Shown piece by piece: positions 1 through 9,630 of a DNA stretch of 64,000 bases. Each line of letters opens with the position of its first letter. Within the stretch, counting starts at the first letter, position 1. The translations under genes were made by a program, and so were the position numbers. The notes below the pieces were generated by a model, which made no database searches, was not told the origin of the DNA, and worked only from the letters and a program-made list of their open reading frames with translations. The stretch is from Haemophilus sp. HMSC068C11 (GTDB taxonomy: Bacteria > Pseudomonadota > Gammaproteobacteria > Enterobacterales > Pasteurellaceae), in contig NZ_KV820375.1 in NCBI RefSeq assembly GCF_001815355.1, forward strand, positions 388,075 to 452,074, in the 5' to 3' direction.

Positions 1-406
1 GTGGGCCTTCAAATTCACGCTCTTCACGGAATTCAGTTTTGTCGCCATAAGTCGCCGCACTTGATGCATACAAGAACGGAATTTGACGATCTAAGCAGTA
101 ATGCAATAACTCTTTTGAATATTCGTAGTTATTATGCATGATGTATTTACCGTCCCATTCAGTGGTCGCCGAGCAAGCCCCTTCATGGAATACCGCATCG
201 ATATCGCCTAAATCATCACCTGCAATAATTGACGCAATGAAGTCTTCTTTGTCACAGTAATCTGCGATATCAAGATCCACTAAGTTAATGAATTTAGTCC
301 CGTCTTTTAAGTTATCCACCACTAAAATATCTTTGCGTCCCATATCGTTTAATGCTTTAACGATATTACTGCCGATAAAACCGGCGCCACCTGTTACGAT
401 AATCAT
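1..406 (-). CDS. hldD: ADP-L-glycero-D-manno-heptose 6-epimerase, N-terminal part (cut by window edge)
   Basis: Converts ADP-D-glycero- to ADP-L-glycero-beta-D-manno-heptose in the cytoplasm for the inner core of lipooligosaccharide. The minus-strand frame starts at ATG 404-406 and reads [16 protein letters not shown], the Rossmann GGxGFIG NAD(P)-binding loop of the extended short-chain dehydrogenase family, and continues to the HldD-type segment [11 protein letters not shown] near residue 115. About 135 residues are present, so the later catalytic Tyr-x3-Lys region lies outside the window. The start is preceded by an AGGA-like ribosome site. The identity rests on the typical HldD segment [17 protein letters not shown] am sure of the family and nearly sure of the enzyme. 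Confidence 0.93.
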   Translation of the reverse strand, partial: MIIVTGGAGFIGSNIVKALNDMGRKDILVVDNLKDGTKFINLVDLDIADYCDKEDFIASIIAGDDLGDIDAVFHEGACSATTEWDGKYIMHNNYEYSKELLHYCLDRQIPFLYASSAATYGDKTEFREEREFEGP

Positions 407-458
407 AATTCTGTCCTCTTTAAAATAAGTCTGTGTATTGTAATAGATTTTGTACCGC

Positions 459-974
459 TTAGCCAAAAAACTCTGTGAAAAACAACCGCACTTTTAAGCC
501 CCAATAACTTGTCCAGCCCGTTGTAGCCAAATCCATTTTTCCTTTGTTTAAAATAATAATGGTCGGCGTCACATTCACCTGCCATTGCTCCGCAATCTTG
601 CCTTGAGGATCATTCACCGTTGTAAACTGATAGTGATGGGTTTGCAAATAATCCTCCACGTCCTTATTTGTTCCTGAACGTAGCGCGATAGAGACTACCG
701 GATAGCCTTCTTCTGAAAGTGAATTAATCGCTGGAGAAGTATAACGACAATAACCACACCAACTTCCCCAGAAATAAATGATCGTCGGCTTAGCTTGATC
801 TAATTGGGGTAAAAAGAAGGCATTCCCCTGTAAATCATAAAGTGCCGTCGCATTGATTTCAGGCGGAATATTAGGTTTACGAATAAAATCGAGAATACTG
901 CTTACAATAATCAACGTCAGTAGGAGCGAAATCGCATTTTTTAATAAGGTTTTAAGCTTCACAACAAATTCCAT
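459..974 (-). CDS. Membrane-anchored thioredoxin-like protein (CGYC)
   Basis: A 171-residue protein with one N-terminal membrane segment (about residues 12-30) followed by a thioredoxin fold carrying WCGYC (Cys73, Cys76) and a cis-proline motif VTPTII. It resembles ScsD/TlpA-type periplasmic thiol-disulfide reductases; a homologue sits beside hldD in H. influenzae as I recall. Predicted topology puts the redox domain in the periplasm, where it could reduce partner disulfides, but the substrate is unknown. It is transcribed toward hldD with a 52-base gap and may be its upstream operon partner. An uptake signal (485-493) lies inside the 3' end of the frame. Confidence 0.8.
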   Translation of the reverse strand: MEFVVKLKTLLKNAISLLLTLIIVSSILDFIRKPNIPPEINATALYDLQGNAFFLPQLDQAKPTIIYFWGSWCGYCRYTSPAINSLSEEGYPVVSIALRSGTNKDVEDYLQTHHYQFTTVNDPQGKIAEQWQVNVTPTIIILNKGKMDLATTGWTSYWGLKVRLFFTEFFG

Positions 975-1033
975 GATCTAGGATAAACGGATTGTAATCG
1001 ATCAGAAAAGTGCGGTCAAAATTGCAGAGATTT

Positions 1034-1049
1034 TGTTATGATAATCACA
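1034..1049. promoter_or_regulatory. CRP-like site upstream of deoC
   Basis: TGTTA-N6-TCACA matches the CRP consensus TGTGA-N6-TCACA at 9 of 10 half-site positions, and its centre is about 30 bases before the deoC start. An uptake signal lies just upstream (1008-1016). It overlaps possible -10 hexamers such as GATAAT, so it could repress or activate. CRP control of deo genes is known in enterics; the role here is inference. Confidence 0.4.
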
Positions 1050-1071
1050 TCATTTTATAAGGAGAAAAAAT

Positions 1072-1746
1072 ATGGATAGTAAACAACTAGCACAATATAT
1101 TGACCACACTGCCCTTACTGCTGAAAAAACAGAACAAGATATTCTTAAACTCTGTGATGAAGCCATTCAGTACGGCTTTTATTCAGTCTGCATTAATTCA
1201 GGTTATATTCCTTTAGCCAAAGAAAAACTCGCTGGCTCAGATGTAAAAATTTGTACTGTAGTCGGTTTTCCACTCGGTGCCAACCTATCCTCAGTCAAAG
1301 CGTTTGAAACCCAAGAAGCCATCAAAGCGGGTGCGGGTGAGATCGATATGGTGATTAATGTTGGCTTAATTAAATCCAATAAATGGGATGCCGTAAAAGA
1401 TGATATTCAAGCTGTATTAACGGCTTGTCATGGCGTGCCACTTAAAGTGATTTTAGAAACGTGCTTACTCACCAAAGAAGAAATCGTAAAAGCCTGTGAA
1501 ATCTGTAAAGTGTTAGGTGTGGCATTTGTTAAAACCTCAACGGGTTTCAATAAAGGTGGCGCAACCGTAGAAGATGTGGCATTAATGAAGAAAACGGTAG
1601 GCAACATTGGCGTGAAAGCCTCTGGCGGTATTCGTGATACTCAAACCGCACTAGCAATGATTGAAGCAGGTGCGACACGAATTGGTGCAAGCGCAGGCAT
1701 TTCAATTGTAACGGGCGTTTCAGGTAATACCTCAAGCAATTACTAA
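1072..1746 (+). CDS. deoC: Deoxyribose-phosphate aldolase
   Basis: Cleaves 2-deoxy-D-ribose 5-phosphate to glyceraldehyde 3-phosphate and acetaldehyde in deoxynucleoside catabolism. At 224 residues it is the short DeoC type (E. coli has 259). The class I aldolase residues are visible: Schiff-base Lys154 in VKTSTGF, Lys182 in [10 protein letters not shown] and Asp92 in [10 protein letters not shown]. The start has a strong AAGGAG ribosome site. It stands alone, without deoA, deoB or deoD beside it, between a possible CRP site and a terminator. Confidence 0.96.
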   Translation: MDSKQLAQYIDHTALTAEKTEQDILKLCDEAIQYGFYSVCINSGYIPLAKEKLAGSDVKICTVVGFPLGANLSSVKAFETQEAIKAGAGEIDMVINVGLIKSNKWDAVKDDIQAVLTACHGVPLKVILETCLLTKEEIVKACEICKVLGVAFVKTSTGFNKGGATVEDVALMKKTVGNIGVKASGGIRDTQTALAMIEAGATRIGASAGISIVTGVSGNTSSNY

Positions 1747-1754
1747 TCAATAAT

Positions 1755-1790
1755 AAAAAAGGAGATTGATATGCCTCAATCTCCTTTTTT
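1755..1790. terminator. Bidirectional terminator, deoC/proS
   Basis: GGAGATTGA (1761-1769) pairs perfectly with TCAATCTCC (1776-1784), flanked by A6 and T6. It sits between the convergent deoC and proS ends, so it can serve both. Confidence 0.85.
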
Positions 1791-1807
1791 CACCATCAAA
1801 GACTTAA

Positions 1808-3523
1808 TTAAGCTTTAATTTGTCCTTTTAAGAAATCTAACAACTGATCTTTTGCAATCATTTGTTTTTCACCGGTGCGACGATTTTTGTATTCAATTTC
1901 GCCGTTTGCGAGATTTTTCTCACCAATCACCACCATGTGTGGGACACCGATAAGTTCCATGTCTGCAAACATCACACCTGGGCGCTCTTTACGGTCATCA
2001 AAGATCACTTCTACGCCTTGTGCTTGTAAAGTACGGTACAATTCTTCGGCATATTCTTGAACGCTTTCAGATTTATGCATATTCATTGGTACAACAGCTA
2101 CGGTGAATGGCGCAATTTCATCTGTTGGCCATACAATACCGCGCTCGTCAAAATGCTGTTCAATCGCTGCAGCCACCACACGTGTTACACCAATACCGTA
2201 ACATCCCATGGTTACGACCATTGGACGACCATCTTCACCTTGAACAGTCGCATTCATGGCTTCTGAGTATTTTTTACCTAATTGGAAAATATGGCCGACT
2301 TCGATACCACGTTTAATCAATAAGGTACCTTTACCATCTGGGCTTGGATCACCTTCAACCACGTTACGAATATCCGCTACTTTTGGTAACGCTACATCAC
2401 GTTCCCAGTTGATATTGAAGTAATGTTTACCATCAATGTTTGCACCTGCACTGAAATCAGATACTAATGCCACTGAACGGTCAATAATCACTGGAATATT
2501 GAGATTAACAGGACCTAATGAGCCTACACCTGCACCGATTTTGGCTTTGATAACCGCTTCGTCTGCAAACTCAAATGGTGAAGCTACTTCTGGTAATTTT
2601 TCCGCTTTGATTTCATTTAATTCATGGTCACCACGAATCACTAATGCCACTAACGGTTGTTCTTCGCTTGCCCCTTTTACGATTAAGGTTTTAACCGTTT
2701 TCTCAATAGGCAAATTGAATTGTTCCACCAACTCTGCAATCGTTTTTGCATTTGGAGTATCAACTAATTCCATAGCTTTTGTTGGCGCTGCGCGCTCACC
2801 AATTGCCACCGCTTCCGCTAATTCAATGTTTGCAGCGTAGTCAGATTCCGTAGAGAAAATCACATCATCTTCGCCACTGTTTGCTAGCACTTGGAATTCA
2901 TGTGACGCACTACCACCGATAGAACCAGTGTCCGCTTGTACGGCACGGAAATCTAAACCTAAGCGATTGAAAATATTGCTATAAGTTTGGTACATCACAT
3001 CATACGTTTGTTGCAAGCTCGCATGATCCGCATGGAAAGAATACGCATCTTTCATGATAAATTCACGTGAACGCATGACACCGAAACGAGGACGTACTTC
3101 ATCACGGAATTTGGTTTGAATTTGGTATAAGTTAATCGGAAGTTGTTTGTATGATGACACTTCACGACGAACTAAATCCGTAATCACTTCTTCATGTGTT
3201 GGACCTAATACAAAGTTACGATTACCACGATCCTCAAAACGAAGTAATTCTGGGCCATATTGTTCCCAACGGCCTGATTCTTCCCATAATTCTGCTGGTT
3301 GCACGACTGGCATTTTGATTTCAAGCGCGCCGCTTTTATCCATTTCTTCACGGATGATTTTTTCTACTTTACGAAGCACACGCCAGCCTGTTGGCATCCA
3401 GTTATAAAGACCTGAAGCAAGAGGACGAATCATCCCCGCACGAAGCATTAATTGATGGCTCACAATGGCCGCTTCAGCTGGGGTTTCTTTTAATGTTGAG
3501 AATAAATATTGACTTGTACGCAT
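1808..3523 (-). CDS. proS: Prolyl-tRNA synthetase
   Basis: Charges tRNA-Pro. The protein is 571 residues from ATG 3521-3523, the same size as the E. coli type (572), beginning [13 protein letters not shown] with an AAGG ribosome site upstream. An in-frame extension of 26 residues to 3601 is open, but it lacks family similarity and runs into a terminator hairpin, so I reject it. Class II motifs are visible (motif 2 region [18 protein letters not shown]), then the inserted Ala-tRNA-Pro editing domain (about residues 230-390), then motif 3 (GCYGIGVTR) and the C-terminal anticodon-binding domain. This is the bacterial editing-proficient form. Confidence 0.97.
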   Translation of the reverse strand: MRTSQYLFSTLKETPAEAAIVSHQLMLRAGMIRPLASGLYNWMPTGWRVLRKVEKIIREEMDKSGALEIKMPVVQPAELWEESGRWEQYGPELLRFEDRGNRNFVLGPTHEEVITDLVRREVSSYKQLPINLYQIQTKFRDEVRPRFGVMRSREFIMKDAYSFHADHASLQQTYDVMYQTYSNIFNRLGLDFRAVQADTGSIGGSASHEFQVLANSGEDDVIFSTESDYAANIELAEAVAIGERAAPTKAMELVDTPNAKTIAELVEQFNLPIEKTVKTLIVKGASEEQPLVALVIRGDHELNEIKAEKLPEVASPFEFADEAVIKAKIGAGVGSLGPVNLNIPVIIDRSVALVSDFSAGANIDGKHYFNINWERDVALPKVADIRNVVEGDPSPDGKGTLLIKRGIEVGHIFQLGKKYSEAMNATVQGEDGRPMVVTMGCYGIGVTRVVAAAIEQHFDERGIVWPTDEIAPFTVAVVPMNMHKSESVQEYAEELYRTLQAQGVEVIFDDRKERPGVMFADMELIGVPHMVVIGEKNLANGEIEYKNRRTGEKQMIAKDQLLDFLKGQIKA

Positions 3524-3574
3524 TGAATTAACCTTAGATTCTAAGCATTGAGAAAAAATTGGTGAGAGTATAAC

Positions 3575-3607
3575 AAAAAGTGCGGTCATTTTTAACCGCA
3601 CTTTTTT
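3575..3607. terminator. Terminator made of an inverted uptake-signal pair
   Basis: AAAAAGTGCGGT (3575-3586) and ACCGCACTTTTTT (3595-3607) form a stem with a short loop. It lies after the minus-strand nlpD and before proS, so it ends the truD-to-nlpD operon and doubles as two DNA uptake signals. Confidence 0.8.
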
Positions 3608-3618
3608 CTGAGAAAAGA

Positions 3619-4851
3619 TTATCTTCTCGGTAAATATCTAACTGGATCGACAGATTTACCTTTATAACGGATCTCAAAGTGAAGTTTCACAGCATTGGTT
3701 CCTGTGCTACCCATTTTCGCAATCTCTTGACCCGCTTTCACTTCTTGTTGATCGCTCACAAGGATCTTGTCGTTGTGTGCATAAGCACTTAAGAAATCAT
3801 CATTATGTTTGATGATGATTAAGTTACCGTAGCCACGTAATGCGTTACCCGCATAAACAACACGACCACTCGCAGCCGCTTTAACTGCTTGTCCACGAGA
3901 ACCACTGATATCAATCCCTTTGTTACCACCATCGGAGTTAGAGAAACCTTGGATCACGTTGCCTTGGGTTGGCCATTGCCATGCCACATTCGATGCCACT
4001 GGTGCTACAACGTTTGCATTAACTGGCGTATTGTTTGTGGTTTCCACTTGAGTTGTCGTTGTCACCGGTGTGCTAGGTGTATTGTTGGTAAACGCTGGTG
4101 TTGATGCACCACCTGTTGCAACACCTGATTTAATTGGACCAATTACCGTACCATCAGAACCAATTTGAGTACCGTTCGCACCTGGTGTATAAGTCACTTC
4201 TGGCTCAGCAGGGGCTGCTGGTGCAGCTGGTGCTGTAGTTTTCACTGGTACAGTCGTGGTAACCGTTTTAGTTGAACAATTTGAAATTTTTAACGTTTGC
4301 CCCACACTTAAGCTATAAGGCTCTTTCATATTATTCATGCTTGCCAAATCTTTTACGTCCATACCGGTCAAGTAAGCGATTAAGAACATGGTATCGCCTT
4401 TGTTTACTTTATAGGTATTTCCTTTGTATGAACCTTTTTGAATTTGGCTGTAATCCGGTGCGTTGGTATTTGGATTACGCGGCACGTTGATTGCGCCAGA
4501 GCTGGTGCAATCAGAAACCGTTTTGGTTACCGTTTTAGTTTGTGGTTGAACCGGTGCTGGAGCAGGCGTTGGTTTAGGCTGTGCTGCAGCAGGTTGTTGA
4601 ACCGGTTGATAAGTCGGTTGGAAACTAGGTTGTGGTGTTTGAGTTCCTGTTGGCACGCTATTGCCCATGGTATTTGGCATCGTATTTTGTTGGATTTCTG
4701 GCTGCCATGTACCGCTCGAATTATTATCAACAGGCTGCATTACACCCGGAGAAAGTGTGCCATCTACATTTTCAATTGGCGCAGGGCTATTTGAACTACA
4801 CGCCGTTAAAATAGCGATACTCACAGGGAGCAATAAAAACGATTTTTTCAT
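3619..4851 (-). CDS. nlpD: NlpD/LppB murein-hydrolase activator lipoprotein
   Basis: Outer-membrane lipoprotein that activates the septal amidase AmiC in E. coli. At 410 residues it shows a lipobox ending LTAC (Cys18), a long Pro/Gln/Thr-rich linker, a LysM peptidoglycan-binding domain (about 148-195) and a C-terminal LytM/M23 domain (about 290-408). The catalytic M23 residues are replaced: NKGIDI stands where H-x3-D is expected, and only a single His remains in KLHFEIR. This matches the known non-enzymatic, activator form. It is last in the truD-surE-YqaA-lipoprotein-nlpD run and ends at an uptake-signal terminator. The adjacent rpoS found beside enteric nlpD is absent, as expected for Pasteurellaceae. 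Confidence 0.93.
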   Translation of the reverse strand: MKKSFLLLPVSIAILTACSSNSPAPIENVDGTLSPGVMQPVDNNSSGTWQPEIQQNTMPNTMGNSVPTGTQTPQPSFQPTYQPVQQPAAAQPKPTPAPAPVQPQTKTVTKTVSDCTSSGAINVPRNPNTNAPDYSQIQKGSYKGNTYKVNKGDTMFLIAYLTGMDVKDLASMNNMKEPYSLSVGQTLKISNCSTKTVTTTVPVKTTAPAAPAAPAEPEVTYTPGANGTQIGSDGTVIGPIKSGVATGGASTPAFTNNTPSTPVTTTTQVETTNNTPVNANVVAPVASNVAWQWPTQGNVIQGFSNSDGGNKGIDISGSRGQAVKAAASGRVVYAGNALRGYGNLIIIKHNDDFLSAYAHNDKILVSDQQEVKAGQEIAKMGSTGTNAVKLHFEIRYKGKSVDPVRYLPRR

Positions 4852-4874
4852 TTATTCTTCCTTTAACATTAAAT

Positions 4875-5063
4875 TTATTTCATTTGATTTGGCATCGAAT
4901 TCTTTTCAATTTCCGGCATAAAGCTACCACCGGCAACGGCTCCCGTTCCTTCTACGGGTTGCATAATACCATTAGGTAATGCATCGGGATCTTGTTTTTG
5001 TGGTTCTCCTGTACAAGCTGAGATCAACAATGCACTCGAGATAATTAAGAGTAATTTATTCAT
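4875..5063 (-). CDS. Small lipoprotein resembling the NlpD N-terminus
   Basis: A 62-residue predicted lipoprotein beginning MNKLLLIISSALLISAC, with a lipobox at Cys17. An upstream in-frame ATG at 5075 has a badly placed ribosome site (AGG touching the ATG), so I chose 5063. The mature part, with its GIMQPVE, FMPEIEKNSMPNQM pattern, parallels the NlpD segment [21 protein letters not shown] encoded immediately downstream. It therefore looks like a duplicated NlpD N-terminal arm without LysM or LytM domains. It lies 23 bases from nlpD in the same operon. Its function is unknown; association with NlpD or the envelope is inference. Confidence 0.75.
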   Translation of the reverse strand: MNKLLLIISSALLISACTGEPQKQDPDALPNGIMQPVEGTGAVAGGSFMPEIEKNSMPNQMK

Positions 5064-5079
5064 AAAAAAGGTCATCCTG

Positions 5080-5655
5080 TTATTTTAAAATAAGATAAGC
5101 AATCACAGCCAGAGCAACCACACTCCAACCAATGATTTCAATGGATTTACGTAATTTCGCGGCGAATTTCTCTCCGCCCCATGCGGCGAGTTTTGCGACT
5201 AAAATAAAACGAGCAAAACGCGATACAAATGCGGTTATCACAAAGGGGATAAATGCCATTTGCATCACGCCGGCACAAATGGTGAAAACTTTATAAGGAA
5301 TAGGACTAAAACCGGCAACAAAGACCACTAAAATACCCCATTCTTTAAACCACGCCATGGCCTGTTCCCAAGCAGCTTGGTAACCCCATTGTTGAATATA
5401 GCCTTGAACCCAATCAAAGGCGTAGTAACCAATAGCATAACCAATCATTCCACCGACAACCGAAGCAATCGTGGTATAAAGAGCAAAACGAAATGCACTT
5501 TTCGGTTTTGACATTGACATCGGAATCAACATCACATCCGGTGGAACAGGGAAAAAAATAGCCTCAATAAAACTCACAAAGGATAACCAAAACACGGCAA
5601 AGCGATGTTTTGACCATTGCATTGTTTTATCATACATCGCACCAAAAATATTCAT
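5080..5655 (-). CDS. DedA/YqaA-family inner-membrane protein
   Basis: A 191-residue multi-span membrane protein of the SNARE-associated/DedA superfamily, YqaA branch. The FPVPPDVMLIP motif near residue 36 and the GFSPIPYKVFTICAG segment are typical of the family; DedA proteins act as lipid flippases or support membrane homeostasis. Four to five hydrophobic spans can be drawn. The gene sits between surE and the small lipoprotein, about 50 bases after surE, in the same direction. The specific substrate cannot be read from the sequence. Confidence 0.85.
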   Translation of the reverse strand: MNIFGAMYDKTMQWSKHRFAVFWLSFVSFIEAIFFPVPPDVMLIPMSMSKPKSAFRFALYTTIASVVGGMIGYAIGYYAFDWVQGYIQQWGYQAAWEQAMAWFKEWGILVVFVAGFSPIPYKVFTICAGVMQMAFIPFVITAFVSRFARFILVAKLAAWGGEKFAAKLRKSIEIIGWSVVALAVIAYLILK

Positions 5656-5706
5656 TCACTTATCCTTTATTGCTTCAATAGGGAAATTTCGTTTCAAAAC
5701 GGCACA

Positions 5707-6447
5707 TTATTCACTTTCCAGCCAATCTTGTAAAGCAGCAATTGACTGATGAGCCGTAAGATCCGCTTGAATTGGCGTAATGGCAACATAACCATTTTTT
5801 ACCGCATGAAAATCTGTGCCTTCACCATCATATTCTGGCAAGCCTGACGGACCAATCCAATAAATATTTTCGCCACGAGGATCTTCTTGTTTAATCACTT
5901 CTGCAGCGGATGAGCGATAGCCTAAATGACAGACTTTAATGCCTTTGAGTTCTTCGTAAGGCAAATCCGGCACATTGATATTGATCACTTCGCGTTTATT
6001 CAATAATTGAGGATGTAATTTTGGAATTAAATCACACACCACACGAGCGGCGGTTTCATAATGCAAACGACCATCTAAAGATACCGCAATAGCTGGCAAC
6101 CCTAAATGGCGGCCTTCCAATGCCGCAGCCAAAGTACCTGAATAAATCGTATCATCCCCCATATTGCAACCCGCGTTAATGCCTGATACGACAAGATCCA
6201 CTTGTCCAGATAAAAAACCGTTTAGTGCCAAATGCACACAATCAGCCGGTGTGCCATTCACGCAATAATCACCACTATCTAAATGACGTGGGCGAAGTGG
6301 CTCAACAAGCGTTAATGAGCTTGATGCCGCGCTACGATTACGATCGGGTGCAACAATTACCACATCGGCAATTTTTCGTAATTCTTTTGCTAAAACTTGA
6401 ATCCCTTCGGCGTGAAAACCGTCATCATTGCTGACTAAAATTCGCAT
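5707..6447 (-). CDS. surE: 5'/3'-nucleotidase SurE
   Basis: Broad nucleoside monophosphate phosphatase, also active on exopolyphosphate in E. coli, and linked to stationary-phase survival. It has 246 residues and starts [10 protein letters not shown] with the metal ligands Asp8 and Asp9, Ser39 in DRNRSASSSS, and an Asn in [12 protein letters not shown] near residue 92. Its ATG overlaps the truD stop by one base (TAATG), implying translational coupling. The truD-surE pairing is the enteric arrangement too. Confidence 0.96.
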   Translation of the reverse strand: MRILVSNDDGFHAEGIQVLAKELRKIADVVIVAPDRNRSAASSSLTLVEPLRPRHLDSGDYCVNGTPADCVHLALNGFLSGQVDLVVSGINAGCNMGDDTIYSGTLAAALEGRHLGLPAIAVSLDGRLHYETAARVVCDLIPKLHPQLLNKREVININVPDLPYEELKGIKVCHLGYRSSAAEVIKQEDPRGENIYWIGPSGLPEYDGEGTDFHAVKNGYVAITPIQADLTAHQSIAALQDWLESE

Positions 6448-7469
6448 TATTCTTCTTCCTTAATATTCACTAACTCTCGCACCAATGCAGTGGCATAACT
6501 CCCTGCTGGCAAATAAAATGAGAGCTTCAATCCGTCTTCAACAAACGTCAAATGGAAATCTTTTGCCTGCATCAATAAAGGGCGGCGAGCGGCTTTCATT
6601 CTTTCTTGTTTCATTAACTCTTGGAAAACCTGATGTTCCAAAACCACTTGATTTTCGACCGCACTTGCAGATAAATTTTCTTCGCCAATTAAAGGCGCGG
6701 TCAGCAAAATATCTTGCTCGTTCAAACGTTGCTGTAAAACCGCTAAATCTTCATTTTCATCAGCTTTAAACCAACTGTGCGATCCATTTAATTGCACAAT
6801 ATCGTCTCTTAGAACCTGATCTGCCACATTTTGTTCAATTCGTTCTGCTACAACTAAATTAAAAATTTCACTGCGAGCCGCTGAAAGGTAAAAACTGCGT
6901 TTTTTACGATCTTTGACCTTAATCTCCCCTTTCGCCCAACGAATTGCTTGAGTCAGATTATGACCATCACGCCCAAAACGTTGTTCGGTAAAGTAGTTAG
7001 GGAAACCGTATTTCGCCACAAAATTTAAGCGCTCATTTAATTCATCACTTTCTTTTGCGCCACGTAATAAAATCTCAAAAGCATTTCCTTGAAGACTGCC
7101 CGTGCGAATTTTACGATTGTGGCGAGTCACTTCTAAAATCTCGACACCTTCCAATTGAAATTGGCTAAAATCTGGCGTTTCTTTACCTGGCATTTGCAAA
7201 CAAAACCATTGTTCCGTAATGCCATGACGATCTTTCAAACCCGCATACCCCATATTTCGATCAGAAATGCCTGCAAACTTGGCTAGCTTTTCGCCCACAA
7301 ACAATGTATTGCAATCCGTTTTACGGATTTTTACCGCCACAAATTCGCCTTCACCTGACATTTCATAGCCCAGATCTTCTTTAACAATAAAATCAGCGAA
7401 CACTTGCTTTAAAAGTGCGGTTGTTTTTGGTGGTGTTTTTAAGGTGAAATAAGGGAGATGTTTGACCAT
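6447..7469 (-). CDS. truD: tRNA pseudouridine(13) synthase
   Basis: Makes pseudouridine at position 13 of tRNA-Glu. The 340-residue protein carries the family signature [10 protein letters not shown] with catalytic Asp80, and the later [14 protein letters not shown] segment typical of TruD. It is the first gene of the five-gene minus-strand run toward nlpD. The ATG has only a weak purine stretch upstream and no clear Shine-Dalgarno, so the start is less certain than the family. Two uptake signals (6658-6666, 7413-7421) lie inside it. Confidence 0.95.
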   Translation of the reverse strand: MVKHLPYFTLKTPPKTTALLKQVFADFIVKEDLGYEMSGEGEFVAVKIRKTDCNTLFVGEKLAKFAGISDRNMGYAGLKDRHGITEQWFCLQMPGKETPDFSQFQLEGVEILEVTRHNRKIRTGSLQGNAFEILLRGAKESDELNERLNFVAKYGFPNYFTEQRFGRDGHNLTQAIRWAKGEIKVKDRKKRSFYLSAARSEIFNLVVAERIEQNVADQVLRDDIVQLNGSHSWFKADENEDLAVLQQRLNEQDILLTAPLIGEENLSASAVENQVVLEHQVFQELMKQERMKAARRPLLMQAKDFHLTFVEDGLKLSFYLPAGSYATALVRELVNIKEEE

Positions 7470-7675
7470 TTTTTTCGTTCTAAAATAAGAAAGCCCAACT
7501 TTTTTCGCTGCAATAAATAGCGTGATCAGCTGGGCATGTTAAGCACAATTTATTCGCGCAGAATTTTAACCTTTCCTCCCCGTCAAGGCAAACTGAAATG
7601 AGCATAAATTTTTAGCGACATTTTCATCTTTATCCCCTACAATGACCGCACTCTTTCTGACAAAAGGAATGCCTT

Positions 7676-8104
7676 ATGACGAACTTTAACGAACTCCAAG
7701 AAGAAACCCGTGAAATCATTACGGATTTATTAAATGACGGCAGCGATCCGGATGCCCTTTATATTATCGAACATCACATCGCTCATTATGATTTTGATAC
7801 CTTAGAAAAAATTGCCGTGGATGCTTTCAAAGCGGGCTATGAAGTGTCAGAAGCAGAAGAATTTGAAGATGAAAATGGCAAGGTCATTTTCTGTTTTGAC
7901 ATCATCAGTGAAGTAGAATTAAAACCTGAAATTATTGATGCACAACAAAAAGAAATTTTACCATTAGTGGAAAAATACAAAGGCATTTATGATGGCTGGG
8001 GCACGTATTTTGAAGATCCGAATGCAGAGGACGATGAATACGGCGATGATGGCGAATTTTTTGACGATGAAGATGTCGAAGACGACAACGAACGTTTACA
8101 TTAA
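7676..8104 (+). CDS. rraB: Ribonuclease E inhibitor RraB
   Basis: Protein modulator that binds RNase E and changes degradosome composition in E. coli. It has 142 residues and begins [19 protein letters not shown], with the family's mixed alpha/beta core and a strongly acidic tail (residues 115-142, mostly Asp/Glu) similar to RraB/YjgD. It is divergent from truD with a 206-base gap in which I could not resolve a convincing promoter. A good terminator follows it. Confidence 0.9.
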   Translation: MTNFNELQEETREIITDLLNDGSDPDALYIIEHHIAHYDFDTLEKIAVDAFKAGYEVSEAEEFEDENGKVIFCFDIISEVELKPEIIDAQQKEILPLVEKYKGIYDGWGTYFEDPNAEDDEYGDDGEFFDDEDVEDDNERLH

Positions 8105-8111
8105 TAATAAC

Positions 8112-8141
8112 AAAGGGCGTGTTAAACCGCCCTTAATTTTT
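8112..8141 (+). terminator. rraB terminator
   Basis: AAGGGCG (8113-8119) pairs with CGCCCTT (8128-8134), followed by an A/T run ending in TTTTT. Confidence 0.85.
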
Positions 8142-8166
8142 ATCTTACCCAAATAGGAATGAAACA

Positions 8167-8880
8167 ATGAAACTCAAAGCGCTTTCTTTAGCATTACTTG
8201 CCTTGCCTATCACTTCTTTTGCAGCAGAGCCCGTATCTCATCAGCCAACGGATGTCAGCTTTAGTGTTGAAGCTGAAAGAGAGGTAGAACGAGATTTATT
8301 GCAAGTGTCCCTTTTTTACCAAGCGGAAGGCAATGATTTATCCGCGCTCAATAAAACCATGGCAGAAAAAATGAATAAAGCCATTGAGTTAGCAAAAGCA
8401 CAAAGTGCGGTTGAAATTAAAGATAATTCTCGCAATACCTGGATTCGTTATGACAATAAAGGCAAACAACAAGGCTGGATTGCGCGTGCAGAATTAACTT
8501 TGGAAAGTAAAGATTCTCAAGCGTTATCAACACTTGTACATGAATTAGATGGTGTATTAGCCATTGATCGCGTAAGTGCCTCTGTTTCACGTGAGAAATT
8601 AAGTAGTTTAGAAAATGAATTAACCAAAGAGGCTTTAGCGAAAGTTAAAGATAAAGCACTCTTAATTCAAGAATCTTTGCAGATGAAAGGTTATCACACA
8701 CAAAGCCTTGATGTGTCTTCTGCCAATGATTCCGCGAATGATTTTCGCCCTTATGCCGCAGGGACAATGATGGCAAAAAGTTTATCTTACTCGGATGAAA
8801 AAGATGAAACTTACACTCAAAGTGGTAAAGAGAAAATTAAAGTCAGTGTGAATGCGCGAATTGCATTGCTTAAAGAATAA
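8167..8880 (+). CDS. Periplasmic SIMPL-domain (DUF541) protein
   Basis: A 237-residue protein with a signal peptide (MKLKALSLALLALPITSFA, cleavage near residue 20) and a SIMPL/DUF541 domain over the rest, as in E. coli YggE, which has been linked to oxidative stress. It includes the family's VSFSVEAEREVERDLL opening and the repeated beta-alpha layout. It lies 62 bases after rraB and 44 before slyD, with its own ribosome site. The exact function is unknown. Confidence 0.8.
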   Translation: MKLKALSLALLALPITSFAAEPVSHQPTDVSFSVEAEREVERDLLQVSLFYQAEGNDLSALNKTMAEKMNKAIELAKAQSAVEIKDNSRNTWIRYDNKGKQQGWIARAELTLESKDSQALSTLVHELDGVLAIDRVSASVSREKLSSLENELTKEALAKVKDKALLIQESLQMKGYHTQSLDVSSANDSANDFRPYAAGTMMAKSLSYSDEKDETYTQSGKEKIKVSVNARIALLKE

Positions 8881-8924
8881 TTTTCTATACAATGAATGAC
8901 GATTTTTTTAATAAGGAAAACAAT

Positions 8925-9563
8925 ATGAAAGTAGCAAAAAATACGGTTGTGAGTATTGCTTACCAAGTACGTACTCAAGACGGTGTATTAGTTGATGAAG
9001 CACCAGCAAATCAACCATTAGAATATTTACAAGGCCACAATAACTTAATCATTGGTCTTGAAAATGCCTTAGAAGGTAAAGAAGTTGGCGACAAATTTGA
9101 AGTGCGTGTTCAACCTGAAGAAGGCTACGGCGAATACAATGAAAACATGGTTCAACGTGTACCAAAAGATGTATTCCAAGGCGTTGATGAAGTCGTTGTG
9201 GGTATGCGTTTCTTAGCTGACACGGATATCGGTCCTGTTCCTGTTGTGATTACTGAAGTGGATGGCGATGAAGTGGTAGTTGATGGTAACCACATGTTAG
9301 CGGGTCAAGAATTACACTTCACTGTGGAAGTTGTTGGCACTCGTGAAGCAACATTAGAAGAAATTGCTCACGGTCATGTACATGGAGCACATGATCACCA
9401 CCACCATCATGATGACGAAGATGGTCATGGTTGTGGTTGCGGCGGTCACGGCCATCACCACCATGATCACGATCATGGACACGGCGGTTGCTGTGGCGGT
9501 GGTCATAAACACGATCATGATCACGGACACGGTAATGGCGGCTGTGGTTGTGGCGGTCACTAA
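8925..9563 (+). CDS. slyD: FKBP-type peptidyl-prolyl isomerase SlyD
   Basis: Cytoplasmic prolyl isomerase and chaperone with an insert-in-flap domain and a metal-binding tail that supplies nickel for hydrogenase and urease maturation in other bacteria. The protein is 212 residues from ATG 8925, which has an AAGGAA ribosome site; an in-frame ATG at 8892 adds 11 unrelated residues and is rejected. FKBP and insert domains occupy about 1-150. The tail (about 155-212) is almost entirely His, Gly, Cys and Asp, with repeated CGCGGHGHHHH-like blocks, longer than in E. coli SlyD (196 residues). Confidence 0.95.
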   Translation: MKVAKNTVVSIAYQVRTQDGVLVDEAPANQPLEYLQGHNNLIIGLENALEGKEVGDKFEVRVQPEEGYGEYNENMVQRVPKDVFQGVDEVVVGMRFLADTDIGPVPVVITEVDGDEVVVDGNHMLAGQELHFTVEVVGTREATLEEIAHGHVHGAHDHHHHHDDEDGHGCGCGGHGHHHHDHDHGHGGCCGGGHKHDHDHGHGNGGCGCGGH

Positions 9564-9580
9564 TCTTCATTTAAGAGATA

Positions 9581-9615
9581 AAAAAAGTGCGGTTATTTTT
9601 AACCGCACTTTTTCT
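9581..9615. terminator. Bidirectional terminator from paired uptake signals, slyD/hslU
   Basis: AAAAAAGTGCGGT (9581-9593) and ACCGCACTTTTT (9602-9613) form a stem between the convergent slyD and hslU genes, with T runs on both strands. Confidence 0.85.
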
Positions 9616-9630
9616 TTATCTAAACTTTCA

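Noticed and set aside
3524..3601. In-frame 26-residue N-terminal extension of proS
   Set aside because: It has no prolyl-tRNA synthetase similarity and covers the uptake-signal terminator of nlpD; the ATG at 3523 has a ribosome site and the conserved MRTSQ start.
7470..7675. Search for a promoter or CRP site between truD and rraB
   Set aside because: GCGTGATCAGCTG looks CRP-like but lacks a proper TGTGA half; nothing convincing was found.
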